From NCBI GenBank assembly GCA_902779075.1, contig CACZAK010000188.1:1-25250 (forward strand): a stretch of DNA of 25,250 nt, given 5' to 3'. A program made the translations under genes and the position numbers. This document shows positions 1-6,542 of this stretch, in pieces (position 1 is the stretch's first letter; every line of letters begins with the position of its first letter). Origin of the DNA: an uncultured bacterium (GTDB taxonomy: Bacteria; Verrucomicrobiota; Kiritimatiellia; RFP12; UBA1067). Below the pieces are notes generated by a model. It did not search any database and was not told where the DNA came from. It worked only from the letters and a program-made list of their open reading frames with translations.

Positions 1-1
1 G

Positions 2-43
2 GCCGAACGCCCGGGAGAAAAATTGAAGGAGCTCATGAAATGA
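2..43 (+). CDS. trpF: Probable TrpF C-terminal tail (partial)
   Basis: An open frame enters from the left edge and ends at TGA 41-43, reading [13 protein letters not shown]. Its stop overlaps the trpB start by four bases (ATGA, 40-43), as expected for the upstream gene of a translationally coupled operon. The PG...EKLKELMK pattern resembles the end of phosphoribosylanthranilate isomerase (TrpF), which commonly precedes trpB. TrpF usually has PG followed by V/I-K-D before this helix, and those residues seem to be absent. Only 13 residues are visible, so the identity rests mostly on context. Confidence 0.45.
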   Translation, partial: AERPGEKLKELMK

Positions 44-1143
44 AAAAAGGACACTACGGACAATACGGCGGTCAGTACATCGCCGAAACGCTGATGACGT
101 CGCTGCGCGAACTCGAGGCGGCGTACAACGAGGCCAAGGCCGACCCCGCCTTCCAGGCGGAGTTCCAGGAGATCCTCCGCGACTACGTGGGGCGCGAATC
201 GCCCCTCACGTACGCGCGGCGTCTCTCGGAACACCTCGGCGGCGCGCGGATCGTGTTGAAGCGCGAGGACCTCAACCACACCGGTGCACACAAGGTGAAC
301 AACACGATCGGGCAGGCCCTGCTCGCGCGGCGCATGGGCAAGAAGCGTCTCATCGCCGAGACGGGCGCGGGCATGCACGGCGTCGCCACCGCGACCGTGG
401 CCGCGCTCTTCGGGATGCCGTGCGAGGTGTACATGGGCGCGACCGACGTCGCGCGCCAGGCGCCGAACGTGGCGCGCATGCAGATGCTCGGTGCGACGGT
501 CCATCCCATCGAGGAGGGCAGCGCCACGCTGAAGGACGCGATGAACGAGGCGATCCGCGACTGGATCACGAACTGTGACGACACGTTCTACGTGATCGGC
601 ACGGTGGCGGGCCCGCATCCGTATCCCACGATGGTGCGCGACTTCCAGAGCGTAATCGGCGTGGAGGCGCGTCGGCAGATGCTTGAGAAGTACGGCAAGC
701 TCCCCGACCAGGCGATCGCCTGCGTGGGCGGCGGGTCGAACGCGATGGGACTCTTCGCCGGCTTCATCGACGACCCGGGCGTGAAGCTCGTGGGCCACGG
801 GTCGAAGACCTACCTGCTCCAGACCGACAGCGGACAGATCCTTGACACGTATTCCGTTTCCGCCGGCCTCGACTACCCCGGTGTGGGGCCCGAGCACGCG
901 TACCTCGCGGACACCGGCCGCGCCGAGTACGTACCGATCAACGACGACGAGGCGATCGCCGCCTTCGACGCGCTCTGTCGCTTCGAGGGCATCATCCCCG
1001 CGCTCGAGTCGAGCCACGCCCTCGCCGAGGCCATCAAGCGCGCGCCGACGCTCCCGAAGGAGGCGATCCTGCTCGTCAACCTCTCCGGTCGCGGCGACAA
1101 GGACATGGACAACGTCATGGAGTGGAAGAAGCGAAGATCCTAG
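40..1143 (+). CDS. trpB: Tryptophan synthase beta chain, with internal deletion
   Basis: TrpB condenses indole with L-serine to give L-tryptophan, using PLP, in a complex with TrpA. The PLP lysine is in GAHKVNN (Lys85), the catalytic glutamate in AETGAG (Glu107) and the phosphate-binding loop is GGGSN (230-234). The [16 protein letters not shown] block is intact. AAGGAG at 26-31 precedes ATG 40 by 8 nt. The protein has 367 residues, against about 390-400 for the family. The shortfall is one gap between Gly252 and His253 (nt 795/796). There the family carries about 27 residues between the VG ending the KLVG strand and the HGxK motif, including the positions matching the Tyr279/Phe280 indole-tunnel residues of Salmonella TrpB. 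The frame is preserved. Identity is certain; whether the product is active is doubtful. Confidence 0.95.
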   Translation: MKKGHYGQYGGQYIAETLMTSLRELEAAYNEAKADPAFQAEFQEILRDYVGRESPLTYARRLSEHLGGARIVLKREDLNHTGAHKVNNTIGQALLARRMGKKRLIAETGAGMHGVATATVAALFGMPCEVYMGATDVARQAPNVARMQMLGATVHPIEEGSATLKDAMNEAIRDWITNCDDTFYVIGTVAGPHPYPTMVRDFQSVIGVEARRQMLEKYGKLPDQAIACVGGGSNAMGLFAGFIDDPGVKLVGHGSKTYLLQTDSGQILDTYSVSAGLDYPGVGPEHAYLADTGRAEYVPINDDEAIAAFDALCRFEGIIPALESSHALAEAIKRAPTLPKEAILLVNLSGRGDKDMDNVMEWKKRRS

Positions 1144-1251
1144 AATCTCTAGGCATCCTAGAATTGCTAGAAATTCTAGAATTACTAGGATATCTAGAAA
1201 ATCTAGATTTCCTAGAATCCCTAGAAAGCTTTTGCAATCGTCAACCTCTAG
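1140..1251 (+). repeat. Phased 9-bp CTAG repeat array between trpB and trpA
   Basis: CTAG occurs ten times at exactly 9-bp intervals, starting at 1140, 1149, 1158, 1167, 1176, 1185, 1194, 1203, 1212 and 1221. An eleventh copy at 1248 is still in phase, three periods later. The five-base spacers vary but are A/T-rich (aatct, gcatc, aattg, aaatt, aatta, gatat, aaaat, atttc, aatcc). The first copy contains the trpB stop codon TAG (1141-1143). Because CTAG is self-complementary, the array holds perfect palindromes such as AATTCTAGAATT (1172-1183) and AAATCTAGATTT (1199-1210), so DNA or transcript could fold in many alternative hairpins. Its function is unknown. It may be a slippage-prone microsatellite or an element that tunes trpA relative to trpB. 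Confidence 0.9.
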
Positions 1252-1269
1252 TAAAAGAAGGAATTTAAA

Positions 1270-2034
1270 ATGAACCGAATCCAGAAATGCTTTGAGCGAA
1301 CGCGGGCGGCGGGCCGCCCGGCGTTCATCGCCTACCTCACGATGGGCTACCCGACCCTCGCCGCGAGCGAGGAGGCCGCCGACACGCTGCTCGCGAACGG
1401 CGCGGACATCCTCGAGCTCGGCGTGCCGTTCTCGGATCCCGTCGCCGACGGTGCCGTGATCCGCACGGCCGCCTACGCCGCGCTTGAACAGGGCGTCACG
1501 CTCGCGGACATCCTCGCGCTCGCCGGGCGTCTCCGCGCGAAACACCCCGACGCGCCGCTCGTGGTATTCAGCTACTACAACGTGATCTACAGCTACGGAC
1601 TCGAGAAGTTCGCCGCCGACGCGGAAGCGGCCGGCGTGGACGCCGTGCTTTCCGTGGACCTGCCGCTTGAGGAGCGCGACGAACTGCTCGACGTGTTGCG
1701 TCCGCACGGTCTCACCTTCGTGCCGCTCATCGCGCCCACGACGTCCATTGAGCGTACCATCGAGGCGGCGAAGGGGCTGGAGGATAGTTTCCTCTACGTG
1801 ATCACCGTAAAGGGCATTACGGGCGCACGTGCCGAACTTCCGCCGGAGCTGAAGGAACGCCTTGCAGCCATTCGTGCGGCCGTGAACATGCCCATTGCCG
1901 CCGGTTTTGGCATTTCCACCAAGGAGCAAGTCAAGGTGATCGGCGAAGTGGCGGATGGCTTCATCGTCGGTTCCGCACTCGTCAAGATGCTCGCCAAGGA
2001 CGGCAAGATCCATCCAGAAGAACTGTCGTTTTGA
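1270..2034 (+). CDS. trpA: Tryptophan synthase alpha chain
   Basis: TrpA cleaves indole-3-glycerol phosphate to indole and glyceraldehyde-3-phosphate and channels indole to TrpB. The 254-residue TIM barrel is close to the usual length and looks complete. The family signature LELGVPFSDPVADG is present near residues 48-61 and holds the catalytic Glu and Asp. The C-terminal phosphate-binding segment reads GFGIST...GFIVGSALV. ATG 1270 has AAGGAA at 1258-1263 six bases upstream. It is separated from trpB by the CTAG array but is almost certainly cotranscribed with it. No terminator is evident downstream. Confidence 0.96.
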   Translation: MNRIQKCFERTRAAGRPAFIAYLTMGYPTLAASEEAADTLLANGADILELGVPFSDPVADGAVIRTAAYAALEQGVTLADILALAGRLRAKHPDAPLVVFSYYNVIYSYGLEKFAADAEAAGVDAVLSVDLPLEERDELLDVLRPHGLTFVPLIAPTTSIERTIEAAKGLEDSFLYVITVKGITGARAELPPELKERLAAIRAAVNMPIAAGFGISTKEQVKVIGEVADGFIVGSALVKMLAKDGKIHPEELSF

Positions 2035-2058
2035 CAGCCAAAAGCGCGGCCCTTCCGA

Positions 2059-2364
2059 TTGGGTAAAACGTGTCGCAAGTGCGAAGCGGCGAGAGCGCCG
2101 TTGATTTTGCAGCTTTACAGGGCGATTCCTCCGCAGGAGGAGGCGTTGCGCCGCATCAAGCCGGACGTCAATCCCGAACAATACGCGGCGTTCGTCGCAA
2201 GCGCTCTTGAGGGGCAGGACACCGAGACAGTGATGCGGCTCTACGGCATTTCGAGCGACAACCTCTACCAGATACGCAAGCGCCTCACCGCGAAACTGCG
2301 CGAAACGGTCGCGTCTGTCCTCGTCGAGATGGACGCACCCGGTGCGCCTGGTCTTCGGACTTGA
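2059..2364 (+). pseudogene. Remnant of an ECF-type sigma factor (region 4)
   Basis: The open frame encodes about 100 residues and has no good start: only a TTG opens it and no Shine-Dalgarno is visible. The stretch NPEQYAAFVASALEGQDTE, then VMRLYGISSDNLYQIRKRLTAKL, looks like sigma-70 region 4. It has the usual helix-turn-helix spacing and the ending in which the recognition helix is followed by K/R-R-L...L. This resembles the ECF sigma factors common in Planctomycetes and Verrucomicrobia-type genomes. The region 2 domain is missing upstream, and the last residues run into sequence with no family resemblance. I read it as a decayed C-terminal fragment. A small intact region-4-only regulator is less likely. 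Confidence 0.45.
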
Positions 2365-2599
2365 TCGCGTCTGCGACCAGCGAGACGAGGCCGTGTTCGT
2401 TCTTTTCGTCGAGCCGGATGAAGTCAATAAAGCGCCCCGTCGCGAACGGCACGGCGATTCCGGTGACCGTCAGCGCGACCAGAAGGGGCGAATAAACAAA
2501 CACAATCAGAGGTGACGACAGTATGACCGACGCGAGAAACCGCGTCCGCCTGAAATCTGCCAAGATTTTCACACTTTTGCTGTAGTTATCCATATCCAA
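2285..2599 (-). CDS. Hypothetical small membrane protein or gene fragment
   Basis: This minus-strand frame encodes up to 104 residues. Its N-terminal two thirds look like real protein: a charged start (DNYSKSVKILADFRRTRF), then a long hydrophobic stretch of two probable membrane helices around residues 25-55. The C-terminal third (from about SEDQAHR) is antisense to the sigma remnant and has the basic composition of a shadow frame. No convincing ribosome site precedes either ATG (2599 or 2593). It is probably the truncated start of a membrane protein whose remainder was lost. No family recognised. Confidence 0.25.
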   Translation of the reverse strand: MDMDNYSKSVKILADFRRTRFLASVILSSPLIVFVYSPLLVALTVTGIAVPFATGRFIDFIRLDEKNEHGLVSLVADAIKSEDQAHRVRPSRRGQTRPFRAVSR

Positions 2600-2611
2600 A
2601 TCATATACGAC

Positions 2612-2630
2612 GCCAGATCAAAAATCTGGC
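2612..2630. other. Short hairpin in trpA-FHA spacer
   Basis: GCCAGAT (2612-2618) and ATCTGGC (2624-2630) form a perfect 7-bp stem with a five-base CAAAA loop. No T-run follows on either strand, so it is a poor intrinsic terminator. It could be a regulator site or a remnant of a mobile element end. Confidence 0.4.
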
Positions 2631-2731
2631 ATTCGGACGAGAGGACCCGGGTAGGCCTGCGGGCGAGAGGTTTGGTGAAAGACAGTTCCGTCCTGATTTT
2701 ATCAAGTCATCCTGTGCGTGGGTCTGATTTT

Positions 2732-2740
2732 TGGTATACT
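2732..2740 (+). promoter_or_regulatory. Extended -10 promoter for FHA membrane protein
   Basis: TGG directly precedes TATACT (2735-2740), matching the extended -10 pattern seen several times in this window. No clear -35 is visible 17 bp upstream. It lies about 145 bp before the FHA gene start, leaving a long A/G-rich leader. Confidence 0.4.
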
Positions 2741-2884
2741 ATTTCCTCCAACGCGTGAAGGGGTATGCCCCAGATCGCCGCGGCAAAAGATTTACCCTGT
2801 GGCCAAGGAAAGTATAAAGAAAAGAGATCTTCGCTTGTTGAGACGCAAAGCTTCTTGAGGTGCAAAACAGAAAGTTGACAAGGC

Positions 2885-5800
2885 ATGAAACAGAACCTGA
2901 TCGTCGCGTATCCTGACGGACGAGAAGACGTCTATCCGATCATGGAAGGGCAGTCCACGCTTGGATCGGACGCCAAATGCGAATTCGGCATTCAGGCTCC
3001 GGGCGTGGAATCCCGCCACATCGTTTTTTCGTCAAGCGGCGATGCCGTGTTCGTTGTCAATCTTTGCGATTCGGAGACGGCATGGCTTAATGGTGTCCCG
3101 CTTGACGAGCGACACCTCTTCGAGGTGGGCGATCAGCTGAATGTCGGAACCGTCACCATTCGTCTCCGCCGGGTGGCTCAGGATGGTGAAGATCTCTCTG
3201 CGTCGTCGGCGGGCGTTGCAGAGGTGGCCAAAAGCGCGCGCCGTGACCTCCGGTCCGGTTGGCGCGGATACCAGAAGATACTGCAGAAAGTCGCTTCGTT
3301 CATCTCGCCTGCCGAAGCGGAGACGGCCGAACGGCTGCATTCTAATGGAATCCGTGCGCTGTTGCATGGGCTGTTCGCCATGGTGGCGTTGGCCGGCATG
3401 GCGTGGACATTTCAAATCCGGCAATGGTTCATTTGCGAGGCAGTTGCTTCGTACGCATCCTCTTATGTGTTTCTAATCGCCACGCTCGTCCTCGCAGCCC
3501 GTCACAGAATCAGATGCGCAGGACGGATTTTCTCCTTGATTGCTTTTCTCGGTTTGGGTGGAGAGCCTCTACATGAAACATGGACGAGTTATTTCGACAC
3601 TCTGAGCTGGGGTGTCGTGGACATGGCCGTCCTTTGCTATCTTTGGGGTTGGCTCTATGACATCGGGTGCGACTGCATTTTTGCAAAACGACGCCGGGGA
3701 TTTACATGGCGATATCTCCTGTTGCTGGCTTCTGTGGGTATGCTCTGTTGGCTCTTAGCGCAGGGTGGGCAAGCCTATCCGGGTGCCGCCTATTGCTACT
3801 GGCCGCTTCTGGGTATTGCGGCAACCTATCCGATTTGGTCAAGGCAAATCCGCTTTCGCTTGGATGAAAGGCAGCTCGACATTCTGTTCGTATTGAGGCT
3901 TGCCTCTTTCCGAGATGTGCGGAGGTGGATTGCCCGTACCTGGACTGTCCTTGCCACATTAACACCGCTCTTGCTCATCTTGGGTTCCCTGGGTGCAAGG
4001 AAACGGCTGGTCTGGAAGGAAGCGGACGACAACCTTGTTGTAACGGAGACCGAGTCCGGCGAAAAACTTGCCTGGTATTGGTCAGACCGGGGACGTTATA
4101 TGACGAAAACAGATTTCGACACATCCCTCATCTACCAAATACCTTACGACGTGCTGCTTGCTCCTGCTGACAATGATGGCGATCAGGCGGGGCGTCGTCC
4201 GGATGCCAGGTCAGTGGAATGCGAAGCCGGAGGGGGAAATGACGCGCTTGAAGAAAAGTGTGAAGAAGCTGAAAAGGCCGTCTGGGAGAGAAGTTCGGCT
4301 TTCCGCTTGAATAAACTTTACAAGCGTATGCTGGACCAACGCGGCGTTGATGTAACAAACGAAGATGCCGTCTCGTCGTTTTATGGCAGTGATGACTGGA
4401 AGAGTGCCGTTGCAGCCTTTGAACGGCATAAGGATGTTGTCTCGCTTAGCGCAAAGGGAAAGTACCTTTGCCGAAAGATAGCAGTTGTTCAGCTCGAAGC
4501 CACAAACGCCATCGCCTTCGCGGAACTCAAGGAGGCGCTTTCCCCCTATCGCATAACGGCGAGCGGGCGCAGTCAGTTTGCAGAGCTAGGCAATGTCCGT
4601 TCTATGAAGACGGTCTTTCTTGAGGAAGTGAACAACCGGGAAACATACGGTTCCCGTGATTCCAAATTGCATCATGCGCAAATCGGGATCGGCATACAGC
4701 CTCGTTCGTTGCAGACGTCCAAATACATGTCTGCCGCAATTGGCTCGGTGATGATCCCGAGCCTCGTGCTCCTTGCCATCGGGGGGCTTCTCCTTTGGAA
4801 ACGGGGCGGCGATTCCGCCGTGGGCTTCTGGCTTGGCATTGCCACGGCGGCGCATGTCCTGGGCGCATTCCTAGCAACCGATTATCTGCTGATCGAGTCA
4901 TCCATGAAATATCACCTTTGGCACTGGGCCGTTGAATCGCCCTGGGGTGGATTGGTTGCCGGTTGGCTTGGGATGACTTTTTCTGCCGGTCGTGTTTTCT
5001 GGGTCATCGCGCTTCTCGCCCAAAGTGTGCTGTTCGTCCTTCTGTGCTGGCCCGGGAAGCCCAATGCGCAGGAAGGCCGGTGGAAAGGATGGCTGATTTT
5101 CATTGGCAAGACAGCCATGATTACCGTTCTCACCGCCATGATTGGCATTGCTGCTCCATTCATTGCGCCCGTGGCTTCATGCGAAGCAACGGATACCATG
5201 GTGGGCAGGTTCGCGGCAATCCTTTTCGTGGGCTTGCTCGGTTGGCTGCTTCGCAGGAAAAGGAGATTTCTAACCGAGGCACCGGACCTCGGATGGGAGT
5301 TCTTCGGGGGATGGCTCCTCTTGACGATGGCTATTTCGTTCCCAATTGTGGCCGGCAGGGGATTTGATCCTTTGATTCGCCCTGAAATATGGCTCGCGCC
5401 GATATCCTGGATGGGTGAACGGACTTGCCTCGCGGGAATCCTCTCTGGGATTGCCGCCGTCGCGGGCGGAGCACTGTTCCTGCGTCTTTTCATCCGCAGA
5501 AATTTTCTCTCTGTATTGACTGTCAATGGATTCGCTTTCACGTTGTTCGCGTTGATTGTCCCGATCATTTCTGCAATCTGCAACCCGTTGGTCGCCGAAC
5601 TGCTGCACGGTTCCTTCCTTCAGTCCAGTCAAGGTGAGAGGATCGTCAGTATTGCCATTGTGGTCTTGGTGATGCATCCGATCTGGAATTATCTGAGCCG
5701 GCTCTCTAAAAGACTTTCGGGCAGAAACATCGTCCAAGTAGAATCGCGTGTTGAGGCGACGTTGGAAAGCATTATTGAAAAGCCTGGCGAGATTGATGTC

Positions 5801-6256
5801 CGCGACGAGGTGTTTGAGAGGCTAGGAGACTTCGGGCTGAAGAAATACGCGCTTTATGTCCGAACAAAATCCGATTCTTTCGACCTGGCGCTGAAGAACC
5901 ATTGGTCGCAGCTAACGGCCGACTCTTTCCAGATGAGCGCGTATTTGAGGCACTACCTTGGATTCAACCCGCATTTGGTCGAACTGGATCAGTTGGCGCA
6001 CAACGAATCACTCTTCTTCCAGTCATTTGAGCTGTGCCGCATCAAGGAAAGGCTGCATGCGGCATGCCTTCTGCCGATCTGCCTCGGCAAGTCGGTCAGG
6101 GCTGTACTGGTAACGCCACTCGAAGTTGATACAGGTCCCATTCTTGACAGTGAGGTCATCTTTGAGAATTTAAATGCAATTGGCCTTGCGGCAATCGTCT
6201 CGTTGAACGAGCGGCCGATCGAAGTCCATTCCATTGTTGATGAAGACAAGGAATGA
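2885..6256 (+). CDS. Large polytopic membrane protein with N-terminal FHA domain
   Basis: This 1123-residue protein has no family I can name. Residues about 4-95 form a forkhead-associated (phosphothreonine-binding) domain, with LGS at 26-28, SRH at 43-45 and a WLNG turn at 67-70. A first cluster of hydrophobic helices spans roughly 155-368. It is followed by a soluble segment (about 370-610) with an acidic, coil-prone part near 450-480. A second cluster of about nine helices runs from 615 to 937. The C-terminal soluble part (about 950-1115) resembles a GAF-like sensory module and lacks any kinase, GGDEF or phosphatase motif. The gene is visibly more A/T-rich, with more A/T-ending codons, than the flanking genes, which suggests separate acquisition. 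The function is inferred only as membrane-bound signal sensing or phospho-dependent assembly. It stands alone behind its own promoter. Confidence 0.85.
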   Translation: MKQNLIVAYPDGREDVYPIMEGQSTLGSDAKCEFGIQAPGVESRHIVFSSSGDAVFVVNLCDSETAWLNGVPLDERHLFEVGDQLNVGTVTIRLRRVAQDGEDLSASSAGVAEVAKSARRDLRSGWRGYQKILQKVASFISPAEAETAERLHSNGIRALLHGLFAMVALAGMAWTFQIRQWFICEAVASYASSYVFLIATLVLAARHRIRCAGRIFSLIAFLGLGGEPLHETWTSYFDTLSWGVVDMAVLCYLWGWLYDIGCDCIFAKRRRGFTWRYLLLLASVGMLCWLLAQGGQAYPGAAYCYWPLLGIAATYPIWSRQIRFRLDERQLDILFVLRLASFRDVRRWIARTWTVLATLTPLLLILGSLGARKRLVWKEADDNLVVTETESGEKLAWYWSDRGRYMTKTDFDTSLIYQIPYDVLLAPADNDGDQAGRRPDARSVECEAGGGNDALEEKCEEAEKAVWERSSAFRLNKLYKRMLDQRGVDVTNEDAVSSFYGSDDWKSAVAAFERHKDVVSLSAKGKYLCRKIAVVQLEATNAIAFAELKEALSPYRITASGRSQFAELGNVRSMKTVFLEEVNNRETYGSRDSKLHHAQIGIGIQPRSLQTSKYMSAAIGSVMIPSLVLLAIGGLLLWKRGGDSAVGFWLGIATAAHVLGAFLATDYLLIESSMKYHLWHWAVESPWGGLVAGWLGMTFSAGRVFWVIALLAQSVLFVLLCWPGKPNAQEGRWKGWLIFIGKTAMITVLTAMIGIAAPFIAPVASCEATDTMVGRFAAILFVGLLGWLLRRKRRFLTEAPDLGWEFFGGWLLLTMAISFPIVAGRGFDPLIRPEIWLAPISWMGERTCLAGILSGIAAVAGGALFLRLFIRRNFLSVLTVNGFAFTLFALIVPIISAICNPLVAELLHGSFLQSSQGERIVSIAIVVLVMHPIWNYLSRLSKRLSGRNIVQVESRVEATLESIIEKPGEIDVRDEVFERLGDFGLKKYALYVRTKSDSFDLALKNHWSQLTADSFQMSAYLRHYLGFNPHLVELDQLAHNESLFFQSFELCRIKERLHAACLLPICLGKSVRAVLVTPLEVDTGPILDSEVIFENLNAIGLAAIVSLNERPIEVHSIVDEDKE

Positions 6257-6385
6257 CCTTTATGACAAGTTGCAGGTCAATACCCTAGCGTTCGTGGTTT
6301 TGGATTGGAATTATCGGCTTCGCTATCCTATTTAAAGTGTCACGTTTGCGTGGTAATAGAATAGACTTCTGGTGTAGATTTGGCT

Positions 6386-6414
6386 TTGCGTGAAGTCGGT
6401 ATTTGGTGTATAAT
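6386..6414 (+). promoter_or_regulatory. Promoter for GH20 gene
   Basis: TTGCGT (6386-6391) lies 17 bp before a perfect TATAAT (6409-6414). Transcription would start near 6421, leaving a leader of about 75 nt before ATG 6498. The same -35 hexamer with the same spacing recurs ahead of ribH. Confidence 0.6.
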
Positions 6415-6497
6415 GCACGCCAAAGCACCCAATAGATGGTTCAGCTATGAAAAGAAAGTCCTGCGGAAACGCTGAAGGAATGTAAGGAACAAAGAAA

Positions 6498-6542
6498 ATG
6501 AAGACAATGAAAATGAAGACAATGAAAATGAAGACAATCAAG
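6498..6542 (+). repeat. Three tandem 15-bp in-frame repeats at GH20 start
   Basis: The unit ATGAAGACAATGAAA occurs twice exactly (6498-6527) and a third time with two changes (6528-6542). It encodes MKTMK, MKTMK, MKTIK. The repeats are in frame and form the basic n-region of the signal peptide. Each unit contains two ATG codons in frame. Confidence 0.9.

Noticed and set aside
1140..1251. CTAG array as a CRISPR array
   Set aside because: The period is only 9 bp and the spacers are 5 bp, far too short for CRISPR repeats and spacers, and no cas genes are nearby.
842..1273. Plus-strand ORF reading through the CTAG array (repeating R-I-S/R-N-S type residues)
   Set aside because: The 9-bp period keeps a frame open, so a repetitive peptide appears, but the first half is out of frame with trpB and there is no ribosome site.
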